DNA of 64,000 nucleotides from Cellulomonas sp. 73-145 (lineage in GTDB: Bacteria > Actinomycetota > Actinomycetes > Actinomycetales > Cellulomonadaceae). Within the stretch, counting starts at the first letter, position 1. Every line of letters begins with the position of its first letter. Position numbers and translations under genes: made by a program. Positions 43,647 to 52,485 of the stretch are shown here, in pieces. Location of the stretch: NCBI GenBank assembly GCA_001898185.1, contig MKTI01000005.1, positions 372,001-436,000 of the forward strand, written 5' to 3'. The notes beneath the pieces were generated by a model. That model had not been told where the DNA came from, did no database searches, and saw nothing but the letters and a program-made list of their open reading frames with translations.

Positions 43647-45176
43647 GTGTCGAGATCCCGCAACCTCGGCCCGTCCTCCATCGACTCGAACCGCGAGGCG
43701 ATCGAGCGCGACCGCCTCTGCTGCCTCGCGCAGCGCCTGCGCGCCGCAGCGGAGGTGTTGCTCGACACCCTGCCGGAACGCGACCCGGAACCCGCTCGCG
43801 ACGCCGCCCAGCTGCTGCCCCCGCTCTCCGCCCATGTGCGCACGGCCTCGCCAGCCGAGCTCTGGCTCGTGCTCACGGCCGTGGTGGGCGCGTACCCCAG
43901 CCCGCAGGACCAGGCCTGGGCCCGGCGGGCGATCGAGTTCGCAGCCGACCGGACCGATGTCGAGCTGCTGCTCCTGGAGCACGCCCGGCAGGCCGCCGCG
44001 GCGCGGACGCTGCCGCCCATGGAGATGGACGTGGTCAGCGACGCGGTGGTGGTCGAGGCGGACTTCTCGGCGCGCAACGACAAGCAGACGGGCATCCAGC
44101 GCGTGACGCGGCAGGTCAGCGCGCTCTGGTCCGAGCGGCACTCGCTCGTCCTGGTGGCCTGGGCGCCCGGTCATGCCGGCCACCGACGGCTCACCGAGCG
44201 CGAGACGCATCGGGTTCTGCGGCACGGTGAGCCGTGGGCCGGAGACGATGCCGCGCCGACCGGGCTGCCCAGGCTGTGCGTGCCGTGGCGGTGCACGCTC
44301 GTCCTGGCAGAGGTGCCCCCGTCAGCCGGCGCCATCCCCCTGTCCGCGCTTGCCGAGTCCTCCAGCAGCACGGTCGTCGCGATCGGCTACGACGCGATCC
44401 CGGTCACCAGCATCGACCTGCGCCCGCTCGCGGACGCGACGACCTTCGTGCGGTACCTCAGCATGCTGAAGCACGCGCGGCGGATCGCCGCGATCAGCGT
44501 GTCCTCGGCCACCGAGTTCCAGGGCTTCGCGTCGGCACTCGCGGCGCAGGGCATCGCCGGTCCCGAGGTGGTCGAGGTGAGCCTGGCGACGGAGGTGGTA
44601 CGTCGGGAGTCGACCGCCGGCGGCGACCGTCCCCTGCTGCTCTGCCTCGGGAGCCACGAACCGCACAAGAACCACCTCGCCGTGCTGCACGTCGCCGAGG
44701 CCCTGTGGCGGGACGGCCTGGACTTCGAGCTGCACTTCGTGGGCGGACCGGGCTGGGACGTGCGGGCGTACGACGCAACGGTGGCGCGCCTTCTGCGGGA
44801 CGGACGCCCGATCGTGGACCACGGCGTCCTGCCGGACGAGGACATGTGGTCGCTCACGGCGTCCGCGACCGTCACGGTGTTCCCCTCCCTGCACGAGGGC
44901 TTCGGCCTACCCGTCGCGGAGTCGTTGTCCTGCGGCACACCTGTGGTGACCACCGACTACGGCTCGACCCGCGAGATCGCCACCGCCGCGGGCGGCTGCC
45001 TGCTCGTCGACCCCCGCGACGACGACGAGCTCGAGGCGGCGCTGCGCCGCGTGCTGACGGAGCCCGAGCTGCTGGAGCGACTCCGGGCCGAGGCGCGGGC
45101 GTACACGCCCAAGTCGTGGAGGACCTACGCGGACGAGCTGTGGGACGCGCTCGTCGTCGAGGAGGCAGCACGATGA
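43647..45176 (+). CDS. GT4 glycosyltransferase with N-terminal helical domain
   Basis: The 509-residue protein has residues 1-125 alpha-helical with no named family. A GT-B enzyme follows, opening NDKQTGIQRVTRQVSAL and continuing with LLCLGSHEPHKNHLAVLHVA and HEGFGLPVAESLSCGTPV (E-x7-E motif). The next gene encodes a paralogue with the same layout. The GTG start is four bases past the fkbM stop. Donor unknown. Confidence 0.88.
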   Translation: MSRSRNLGPSSIDSNREAIERDRLCCLAQRLRAAAEVLLDTLPERDPEPARDAAQLLPPLSAHVRTASPAELWLVLTAVVGAYPSPQDQAWARRAIEFAADRTDVELLLLEHARQAAAARTLPPMEMDVVSDAVVVEADFSARNDKQTGIQRVTRQVSALWSERHSLVLVAWAPGHAGHRRLTERETHRVLRHGEPWAGDDAAPTGLPRLCVPWRCTLVLAEVPPSAGAIPLSALAESSSSTVVAIGYDAIPVTSIDLRPLADATTFVRYLSMLKHARRIAAISVSSATEFQGFASALAAQGIAGPEVVEVSLATEVVRRESTAGGDRPLLLCLGSHEPHKNHLAVLHVAEALWRDGLDFELHFVGGPGWDVRAYDATVARLLRDGRPIVDHGVLPDEDMWSLTASATVTVFPSLHEGFGLPVAESLSCGTPVVTTDYGSTREIATAAGGCLLVDPRDDDELEAALRRVLTEPELLERLRAEARAYTPKSWRTYADELWDALVVEEAAR

Positions 45177-46648
45177 CCGTCCTCGCCAAGGCCCGCCGTC
45201 GGTCCCGGACGCCGTCGCCAGCACCCGTCCGGATGGCCCTCCTCGCGACGACGCTCGAGGGCCACAAGGTGGAAGCCGCGCACGCGCGCACCGTCCTCGA
45301 GGCGCATCTGACGACGCCGCGTGACGATGTCGTGTGGCTGACGCTCGCCGTGCTGTCCGGCGCCCTGCCGACGGCCGACGAGGTGGTCACCGCGCGACGG
45401 GCGGCACGGTTCGGCGGTCCCCAGGCCGTCATCGACGCGGCCATGGAGCTGGGGCACCCGGAGGACCGCGCCGCCATCGTCGAGGTCGTCAGCGGCCCGG
45501 TGATCGACATCGAGCACCTCGCGCGCACCTCCCTCGGGACCGGTATCCAGCGGGTGACCAGGGAGACGATGCGGCACTGGGTGGCGCGTCACGACCTGCA
45601 CGCCGCGGGCTGGCACCTGGACCACCGGGCGATGCGACCGCTGACGGCCCCCGAGCTCGGCCGCGCCCTCGGCGGTTCGGTGAAGGGCCGTCCGTCGGTG
45701 CCCCACCCTCCGAAGGAGCGGCGGGTGCTGGTGCCGTGGCAGGCGACGTACGTGCTGCCGGAGGTGGTCCTCGAGGAGGGGCGCACCCGGCGCATGCAGG
45801 CGCTGCTGCGCTTCTCGCGCTCACGTGGTGCGGCGATCGGCTTCGACACCGTGCCGCTGACCTCCGCCGAGACGGCCGCCGACGACGTGCCGCCGCGCTT
45901 CGTGCTCGAGCTGGCAGCGCTGCGGCACGCGCACCGGATCGCGACCATCTCGGCAGCCGCGGCCTGCGAGTACGAGGGCTGGCGGACGATGGTGCGCAGC
46001 ATGGGCCTCGAGGGACCGGAGATCAGGGAGATCACCCTGGCCGTGGAGGCGGTGACACCCGATCCGGCGGCGCTGGCAGAGGCGTCCGCCCGGTACTGCG
46101 TCCCGACGCTACCCATGGTGCTCTGCGTCGGCAGCCACGAGCCGCGCAAGAACCACCTCGCAGTTCTGCATGCCGCCGAACGCCTGTGGCGCGACGGCGT
46201 CGAGTTCTCGCTGGTCTTCGTCGGCGGCAACGCCTGGAAGAGTGAGGGCTTCTCGCGGCGGCTGGCCGAGCTCGCGGCCGCCGGCCGTCCGGTCGAGTCA
46301 GTGCTCGGGCTGTCCGACCGGCTGCTCTGGGCGCTCTACGCGCTGGCGCGCTGCACCGTCTTCCCGTCGCTCAACGAGGGCTTCGGGCTACCCGTTGCGG
46401 AGTCGCTGGCCAGCGGCACGCCGGTGGTGACGTCGAGCTTCGGCAGCATGCTCGAGATAGCGGAGGGTGGCGGTGCGCTCACCGTCGACCCGCGGGACGA
46501 CGCCGCGGTCGCGAGCGCGATGCGCGCCCTGCTCACCGACGACGTCCTCCACCACGAGCTCGTGGCCCAGGCGCGCGGGCGTGCGGCGCGGACGTGGCAG
46601 CAGTACGCCGAGGAGACCTGGCAGTACCTCGTCGCGACCAACCGGTGA
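45173..46648 (+). CDS. GT4 glycosyltransferase, paralogue of the preceding one
   Basis: The 491-residue protein repeats the layout of the previous gene product: a helical N-terminal region of about 110 residues, then SLGTGIQRVTRETMRHWV, VLCVGSHEPRKNHLAVLHAA and NEGFGLPVAESLASGTPV. The two are coupled by an ATGA overlap and clearly arose by duplication. They may act one after the other on the same chain. A strong hairpin begins on the last base of its stop codon. Confidence 0.88.
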   Translation: MTVLAKARRRSRTPSPAPVRMALLATTLEGHKVEAAHARTVLEAHLTTPRDDVVWLTLAVLSGALPTADEVVTARRAARFGGPQAVIDAAMELGHPEDRAAIVEVVSGPVIDIEHLARTSLGTGIQRVTRETMRHWVARHDLHAAGWHLDHRAMRPLTAPELGRALGGSVKGRPSVPHPPKERRVLVPWQATYVLPEVVLEEGRTRRMQALLRFSRSRGAAIGFDTVPLTSAETAADDVPPRFVLELAALRHAHRIATISAAAACEYEGWRTMVRSMGLEGPEIREITLAVEAVTPDPAALAEASARYCVPTLPMVLCVGSHEPRKNHLAVLHAAERLWRDGVEFSLVFVGGNAWKSEGFSRRLAELAAAGRPVESVLGLSDRLLWALYALARCTVFPSLNEGFGLPVAESLASGTPVVTSSFGSMLEIAEGGGALTVDPRDDAAVASAMRALLTDDVLHHELVAQARGRAARTWQQYAEETWQYLVATNR

Positions 46649-46679
46649 CGGCCTGGCAGCCGGAGCGCTGCCGGACCGT
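46648..46679. terminator. Strong hairpin between convergent GT4 and SpoIID genes
   Basis: A 13-base arm (46648-46660) pairs with 46667-46679 round a 6-base loop, with one mismatch and one G-U pair. The closing core is GGCAGC/GCTGCC. It is the best terminator-like structure in the window apart from missing a T-tract. Confidence 0.6.
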
Positions 46680-46698
46680 CACACCGGTCGGTCACCCG

Positions 46699-48624
46699 TC
46701 AGGACGGGTAGCGGACCTGCGCCCTGTTCCAGTACTCGATGCTGCCGCCGATGAAGCCCGGGACCTGGAAGTCACCGGCACCGTTCATGTACGGCAGCCA
46801 CGTCGAAGCACCCGTCGGGTCGAGGTGCCGGCCGAGGTACTGGACGTAGTAGGCGTCGAGCCGGTGCAGGCCCGCCTCGCTGGACTTGGCGATCCCCGTG
46901 ACGGTCCGCACCCGGCCCTGGGTGAGCGCCACCTGCGTCCACTGGGCAAGCTCCGACGGTGCGGCGGTCCGGCCCAGGATCGAGGCGTACATCGCGCCGA
47001 CCCAGGTAGCCGTGTCGCCGCCGCCCAGCACGTTGAGCGACTCCTGCGACGCGTAGATGCCGATCTGCAGGTCCGACACCCCGGCGCCGCGCTCCAGGTA
47101 CCCCACCCAGTTGTTGAGGCCGTCGGTCTCCGGCTCACGACCGAGCGCCGCGCGGTACTGGGCGCTCACCAGCGTCACCAGCCGCTCCTTGGAGTACACG
47201 ATCCCGTTGGCCACGACCTGGCCGTTACCGGTGGACTGCACGGTGGCCGTCCAGCCTGCGAGGCCCGTGGGGTCCGGCGCCCGGCCGAGAACGTCCTGGT
47301 AGAGCGCCTGCACCACGGCCTGCGCCTGGCCGGGGGTCACGCCGGTCACGGCGAACCAGTCCGACCTGAACGTGCTCGTCCCCATCGCGTTGCGGAAGCC
47401 CGCGCCGCTGTATGTGTGGCTCGCACCGCTGCCGTCCACGACCTGCACCTGCAGGACCCGTCCGCCGAGGTCGCCGAGCCCGTTTCGCTGCGTGACGTTG
47501 ATCGCGCTCACGCCGGAGATCCCCAGGCGCGCGGCGATGTCGGTGGCGCTGATGCTCGTGGACCAGTTGTGGTACGGGTTGTACGAGACGGCGTCGCCGA
47601 GGTCCTCGACGGCCGGGAACGTGCCGGCGACCGTCCAGCCGCCGGTCGAGGAGCTGAACTCGGTCCGGGCGATGCGCCCGCCCGCCATCATCACCTGCCC
47701 GAAGGTGTTCGCGACGGCGACCTCCGAGCGAGAGTCCTCGATGATCGTCAGGTTGCCTGCCGCCACCGAGCTGGGACCGTCGACCGACGACCTGGTCGTG
47801 CCCATGAACACCTGGCACGACGTGGTGTCGCAGATCACACCTGGCGCGGAGCCCGGCGTCGTCCCGGCGAGCGCGTAGCTGCGCGCGGCGACGGCCTGCG
47901 CCATGAGGGCCTGCATGCCCTTGCCACCGCCCAGGTCGCCCCAGGACGCGGGCGACTCGCGCGGCACGACCCCACGGACGTAGTCCTCCACACCGAGGAC
48001 GTTGTAGGTCCGGGGACCCCCCGACCCGCCGGCAGCGACGAGCACGCCGCGGTACCCGTAGGAGACGCCGCTCTCGCAGGTCCGCACGAGGTGCGGGCTC
48101 GTCTGGTCGGGCGACGCGATCACGGCGTTGCCGCTGCCGGTCGTGAAGGGCTGCCAGCTGCCCGACGGTGAGCAGCCGCTCGAGCTCAGCGCCGTGTAGT
48201 TGCCGGACGCGTCGAAGGAGACCTGGAGGTAGGAGTACCCCGTCGTCGGGTCCGCCGGGACCGCCACGCCGTTCACGCTGAGCCGGTAGCCCTGCACCAC
48301 CGTGGTGCGCCCGTCGAAGCGGGTCAGGTCGACGGTGATCAGCGGGTTCTGCCCTGTGGGCGTCAAGGCGGTGCCGCCGTAGTAGTGGCCGACGATGTCC
48401 TGGTAGCCCCACCCGTAGTTCAGGGCGTAGCCGAGCGCGCCGTACTGGCCCATCCCACGTCCGTGCCCGTATCCGTGGCCGGTGAACCCGTAGTTGCCGA
48501 TCGGACTGGTGACCGTCGGCAACGACTGCTCGGTCGCCGCCAGCGCGGGGCTTCCTGCGCCCACCAGCAGCGCGGTCGCTGCCAGGACGACCAGCGGTCG
48601 GACAAGGGCATGCCTGGCAGACAT
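46699..48624 (-). CDS. Secreted SpoIID/LytB-domain protein with DUF4214 repeats
   Basis: The 641-residue protein has a signal peptide (about 1-30, ending SPALAA). The SpoIID/LytB domain covers about 45-400, with GYGHGRGMGQYGALGY, VEDYVRGVVPRESPASW (the glutamate used by SpoIID lytic transglycosylases) and AQAVAARSYALAG. Four DUF4214-like units follow to the C-terminus, each with a LGR-x-PDPTGLxxW-type core. It may cleave or remodel peptidoglycan while the repeats hold a surface glycan. GAGAGG precedes the ATG. It is divergent from the Wzm/Wzt exporter operon. Confidence 0.88.
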   Translation of the reverse strand: MSARHALVRPLVVLAATALLVGAGSPALAATEQSLPTVTSPIGNYGFTGHGYGHGRGMGQYGALGYALNYGWGYQDIVGHYYGGTALTPTGQNPLITVDLTRFDGRTTVVQGYRLSVNGVAVPADPTTGYSYLQVSFDASGNYTALSSSGCSPSGSWQPFTTGSGNAVIASPDQTSPHLVRTCESGVSYGYRGVLVAAGGSGGPRTYNVLGVEDYVRGVVPRESPASWGDLGGGKGMQALMAQAVAARSYALAGTTPGSAPGVICDTTSCQVFMGTTRSSVDGPSSVAAGNLTIIEDSRSEVAVANTFGQVMMAGGRIARTEFSSSTGGWTVAGTFPAVEDLGDAVSYNPYHNWSTSISATDIAARLGISGVSAINVTQRNGLGDLGGRVLQVQVVDGSGASHTYSGAGFRNAMGTSTFRSDWFAVTGVTPGQAQAVVQALYQDVLGRAPDPTGLAGWTATVQSTGNGQVVANGIVYSKERLVTLVSAQYRAALGREPETDGLNNWVGYLERGAGVSDLQIGIYASQESLNVLGGGDTATWVGAMYASILGRTAAPSELAQWTQVALTQGRVRTVTGIAKSSEAGLHRLDAYYVQYLGRHLDPTGASTWLPYMNGAGDFQVPGFIGGSIEYWNRAQVRYPS

Positions 48625-48768
48625 CGAGATCCTCTCGGTACGGCGTGTACTCTCCATCGTCGCACTGACGGCCGCCCTTGAGCCCTTCCCGCGACCGGTG
48701 TGCCGCACGGGCGGGTACTGTGTGCTGGCAGTCGTCGGCACGGCCGACAGGATGGATGTTGGGAGCCG

Positions 48769-49689
48769 ATGACTATCGAGAGCCAGTCGCGCGCGGAGCG
48801 ATTGGCAGCCGAGCCGATGCGCCCGGCCGGCCCGCGCCCCGGGTTCGTCACCGGTACCTGGCGTTCTGTGGCGGACCTGCACGCGCACCGCGAGCTCCTG
48901 GACCTGCTGATCCGCCGTGAGCTCAAGGCCCGCTACAAGGACAGCGTCCTCGGGTTCTTCTGGAGCCTGGCGAAGCCGCTGGCGATGCTGCTCGTCTACT
49001 ACGTCGCCATCGGCAAGTTCCTCGGCGCCGAGCAGGTCCCGGGCCGACCGGGCGGCATCCCGGGCTTCGCGATCTTCATCTTCTCGGGCCTCACGGCCTG
49101 GCAGCTGTTCAGCGACATCGTGGTCGGTGGGACGGGTTCGATCGTCGCCAACTCCGGACTCGTCAAGAAGGTCTACGTCCCTCGCGAGGTCTACCCGCTG
49201 AGCGTGGTGGGCGCGGCGCTGTTCAACTTCGCGATCCAGATGGTGATCCTGCTCGGGGCGACGGTGCTCATGGGCGAGATCCCGACCGGTCGGCGGTGGG
49301 GATACTTCTTCCTCGCACTCGCCGTGCTGATCGTGTGGTCGACCGCCGTCGGCCTGCTGCTCGCCGCCGTCAACGTCTACCTGCGGGACGTGCAGTACCT
49401 CATCGAGATCCTGATCATGATCCTGATGTGGGCGTCGCCGATCCTGTACGCCTGGAAGTTCGTCGGCAGCCACATCAAGGGCCTGCTGCTCGACCTGTAC
49501 CTGTCGAACCCGATGACCCTCGTGGTCCTGGGCTTCCAGCGGTCACTCTGGGTGGCGGGGTCCGACGAGCCGTACCCCGCCGGTCTCGGCAAGATGCTGG
49601 CGGCCGCGCTCGCGGTGTCTGTGCTCGCGCTGTGGATCTGCCAGCGGGTGTTCGCACGGCTCCAGAGCAACTTCGCGCAGGAGCTGTGA
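48769..49689 (+). CDS. wzm: Polysaccharide ABC exporter, permease subunit
   Basis: The 306-residue protein has six membrane helices of the ABC-2 type. The cytoplasmic N-terminal block HRELLDLLIRRELKARYKDS and the first-helix VLGFFWSLAKPLAMLLVYY are typical of Wzm/TagG exporters of lipid-linked O-antigens and teichoic acids. It pairs with the ATPase encoded by the next gene, whose ATG shares a base with this stop (TGATG). GGGAGCCG lies before the ATG. Confidence 0.93.
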   Translation: MTIESQSRAERLAAEPMRPAGPRPGFVTGTWRSVADLHAHRELLDLLIRRELKARYKDSVLGFFWSLAKPLAMLLVYYVAIGKFLGAEQVPGRPGGIPGFAIFIFSGLTAWQLFSDIVVGGTGSIVANSGLVKKVYVPREVYPLSVVGAALFNFAIQMVILLGATVLMGEIPTGRRWGYFFLALAVLIVWSTAVGLLLAAVNVYLRDVQYLIEILIMILMWASPILYAWKFVGSHIKGLLLDLYLSNPMTLVVLGFQRSLWVAGSDEPYPAGLGKMLAAALAVSVLALWICQRVFARLQSNFAQEL

Positions 49690-50894
49690 TGTCCACGCCC
49701 GTCATCGACATCAGCGACGTCTCGAAGCGGTTCGTGATCCGCAAGGAGAAGTCCCTCAAGGAGCGTCTGGTCAACTTCGGCCGCTCCAACCTGCACAAGG
49801 ACGACTTCTGGGCCCTCCGGGACGTCAACGTCACGATCGGCTCCGGCACGACGGTCGGGCTGATCGGTCCCAACGGCTCCGGCAAGTCGACCCTGCTCAA
49901 GCTGATCGGCGGGATCATCCAGCCCAACACGGGCTCGGTCCAGCTGCGTGGCCGCCTCGCTGCCCTTCTCGAGCTCGGCGCGGGCTTCCACCCGGACCTG
50001 ACAGGACGCGAGAACGTCTATCTGAACGCGGCCATCCTCGGCATCTCGCGTGCGCAGACGGATCGCTACTTCGACGCGATCGTCGACTTCTCCGGCATCG
50101 AGCCGTTCATCGACACGCAGGTGAAGTTCTACTCCTCCGGCATGTACGTCCGGCTCGCCTTCTCGGTGGCGGTCCACGTCGACCCCGACATCCTGCTGGT
50201 CGACGAGGTCCTGGCCGTCGGTGACGAGCCGTTCCAGCGCAAGTGCATGGAGCGGATCCGCGGCTTCCAGCACGAGGGCCGCACGATCGTGCTGGTCACG
50301 CACTCGCTGGACCAGGTGGCGGAGCTGTGCGACCGGGCACTCGTCCTCGAGCGCGGGCGCGTCGTGGCCGACGGGGAGCCGCAGCAGGCGCTCCGGGTGC
50401 TCCGCGCCGACTTCGAGTCCACCCGGCAGAACGAGATCGAACGGGCTCAGGCGCGAGCGACCGCAACCGCCGCGGGTGCACTCCCTGCCGGCCGCATCGG
50501 GTGGGCCGCCGTCGTCGACGACCGGACCGGCGAGCAGGTGACGGAGGTCCGCACCGGGGACTCGATCCGGGTGCGCGTCCAGGTCGAGCCGGAGGGCTCC
50601 CTGTCCGACTGGGTGCTGGGAGTGGGGCTGCAGACCGCGATGGGTACCACCGTCTTCGGCACCAACACCCAGCTTCTCGACGTCGAGACGCCGCGGCTCG
50701 ACGGCCCGGCGATGTTCGACTTCCGCCTGCCGGACATCAACCTCGGCGAGGGGCTGTACACCGTACGTGCAGACCTCGTGGGCAGGGACGGCCACGAGAT
50801 CCACCGGGTGCTCGAGGCGACCAGCCTGCAGGTCCAGGGTGACGGTCGGAGCCAGGGCCCCCTCGCGGTGGACTCCACGTTCCAGCGCGCCTGA
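49689..50894 (+). CDS. wzt: Polysaccharide ABC exporter, ATPase with C-terminal glycan-binding domain
   Basis: The 401-residue protein has an ABC ATPase domain at about 1-250, with Walker A GPNGSGKSTLLK, signature YSSGMYVRLAFSVA and Walker B ILLVDEVLAVGD. Residues about 270-395 form a Wzt_C-type beta-sandwich, the domain that reads the non-reducing end of the polymer in O9a-type exporters. So this exporter probably recognises a finished, terminally modified chain. The nearby FkbM methyltransferase is a candidate source of the terminal mark. Confidence 0.93.
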   Translation: MSTPVIDISDVSKRFVIRKEKSLKERLVNFGRSNLHKDDFWALRDVNVTIGSGTTVGLIGPNGSGKSTLLKLIGGIIQPNTGSVQLRGRLAALLELGAGFHPDLTGRENVYLNAAILGISRAQTDRYFDAIVDFSGIEPFIDTQVKFYSSGMYVRLAFSVAVHVDPDILLVDEVLAVGDEPFQRKCMERIRGFQHEGRTIVLVTHSLDQVAELCDRALVLERGRVVADGEPQQALRVLRADFESTRQNEIERAQARATATAAGALPAGRIGWAAVVDDRTGEQVTEVRTGDSIRVRVQVEPEGSLSDWVLGVGLQTAMGTTVFGTNTQLLDVETPRLDGPAMFDFRLPDINLGEGLYTVRADLVGRDGHEIHRVLEATSLQVQGDGRSQGPLAVDSTFQRA

Positions 50895-50916
50895 GAAGAG
50901 ACACCCCGCACGGCGG

Positions 50917-50947
50917 GTCACCGTCCCGCGCGATCCGCGGCGGTGAC
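50917..50947. terminator. Strong hairpin between convergent wzt and polytopic gene
   Basis: GTCACCG pairs with CGGTGAC and inner CCGCG with CGCGG round a CGATC loop. This gives a 12-bp stem with a two-base bulge on one side. It lies in a 61-base convergent gap. Confidence 0.55.
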
Positions 50948-50955
50948 CAGCGCCG

Positions 50956-52485
50956 TCACTTCACGAGCGCGTCCACCTTCGCGTCGACCTCCGGGTCGGG
51001 GCACAGCGGTGTCCCGAAGGCCAGCTGGAAGTCCGTGATCGCGTTGGTCACCACAGCCTTGCGGTAGTAGTCGGGCCACGGACGCTCGGCGAACGCCAGC
51101 ACTGCGGCACAACGCGCCGCGGACGGGACGTTGTCGTCGGACGCGACCCGGGAGAGCTGGTGGTTGACGGTGTAGGCGCTCGCGCTGATGCCGCCGAGCT
51201 GCCAGTTCAGGGGCACCTGCACCATGGCGAACGCGCCCACCACGATCAGGAGGGCAGGGGCGAGCCGGGCAAGGCCCCGGGCGTGCGCGACGACCACCCA
51301 GGAGATGAGGAGCGCGGCGCTCACCACCCCGACCGAGTAGTAGAGGTACACCTGCCCCGGTATCTGGATCTCCTCGATGTACTTCGGGGTGAACGCCTGC
51401 GTGGCCGTGGTGAGCGCCCAGCCGACGCAGATGCCGACCACCAGCGGGAGCCATGACCACCCCGCCGGCTCCGGGAGAGGCGTAGCGGAACGCCACGCGA
51501 CAGCCAGCACACCGAGGCCCACGACCATCGCCAGGCCGAGGGCCAACGAGGTGAGGGTCAGCGCCGCCCCGCCCGCGTTGCTCAGGAGGAACGGGAGGCC
51601 GCCGCCGGGAAGGGCACCCACCATGGCCGCCCACCACGTCGCCAGCCCCCGAGGGCCGAACGCGACGGCTGTTCCCGTGTAGTTGCTGACGTCGGAGGGG
51701 ATGGCGAGGTATCGGCCCAGCACGAAGACGACGGCTGGCAGCACGACGCCCGCCAGGGCGAGCACGACCACACGGCGAACCCCCGTTCGGTCACCACGCC
51801 GCCGCGCCCGCACGCCCACCAGCAGGTACACGGCAGCTGCCCCGGCGACCATGCCGGTCAGCTCCTCGTAGTACAGGACCGCGATCGAACCGACCACGGC
51901 GACCAGGAGCACATCGACCCACCCAGCGCGTCCCGGCACGGTTGCGCGCAGGGCCAGGCCCAGAACCAGGAAGCCGATCGCGGCCGAGCCCCAACCGGCC
52001 ATGGCGAACGTGCTGACGGGGTCGTTCGTCCACGGGTGCAGCTCGAGCGAGACGGCCACAACCCCGGCGACCAGCGCGAACGCACGCGGCAACGTCAGGC
52101 GCTCCACGACGCGGCTCGCGGCCGCGTGGCGGACGCCCCAGACGAGGACGGCCGCCGCGGCCAGGACCGTCAGCCAGAGCAGCACAGCCCCGCCCGCGAC
52201 GTGGTAGCGCTGCGGACTCATGCCCGTGCTCGACGAGAAGGCGAAGGCGCCGAAGTGGTAGAGCGCACCGATCGCCTGGCCGACCGGGTTGAAGTGCCCA
52301 GCCTTCATCCCCTGACCCCAGCCGAACGTCAGAGCACGCCAGGCGCTGCCGTGCGCGAGCGCGTACGTCTCGAAGTAGGCGTGCAGGTCGTCTCCGAGGA
52401 TCGGGACCCGGGCCACTGGCAGCAGCGCCAGGGCGATCAGGAAGGTGCCGAGGGCCCACCAGCCGGCGGTACGGACGAGCCTCAT
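50956..52485 (-). CDS. Polytopic membrane protein with GDDLHA motif, paralogue of 20965-22500
   Basis: The 509-residue protein has about 10-12 helices. It shares VPILGDDLHAYFETY, AGHFNPVGQAIGALYHF and RPWPDYYRKAVVTN with the protein at 20965-22500. The acidic pair in the first outer loop suggests a GT-C enzyme or polymerase. It is coupled by ATGA to the Wzx-like flippase gene, and this flippase-plus-polytopic pair is the layout of a Wzx/Wzy set. That makes this the best Wzy candidate in the window. The family is not certain. Confidence 0.8.
   Translation of the reverse strand: MRLVRTAGWWALGTFLIALALLPVARVPILGDDLHAYFETYALAHGSAWRALTFGWGQGMKAGHFNPVGQAIGALYHFGAFAFSSSTGMSPQRYHVAGGAVLLWLTVLAAAAVLVWGVRHAAASRVVERLTLPRAFALVAGVVAVSLELHPWTNDPVSTFAMAGWGSAAIGFLVLGLALRATVPGRAGWVDVLLVAVVGSIAVLYYEELTGMVAGAAAVYLLVGVRARRRGDRTGVRRVVVLALAGVVLPAVVFVLGRYLAIPSDVSNYTGTAVAFGPRGLATWWAAMVGALPGGGLPFLLSNAGGAALTLTSLALGLAMVVGLGVLAVAWRSATPLPEPAGWSWLPLVVGICVGWALTTATQAFTPKYIEEIQIPGQVYLYYSVGVVSAALLISWVVVAHARGLARLAPALLIVVGAFAMVQVPLNWQLGGISASAYTVNHQLSRVASDDNVPSAARCAAVLAFAERPWPDYYRKAVVTNAITDFQLAFGTPLCPDPEVDAKVDALVK

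Noticed and set aside
46699..48624. SpoIID domain taken as a sign of a spore former
   Set aside because: SpoIID/LytB domains are common in secreted proteins of non-sporulating actinobacteria; no other sporulation gene is present.
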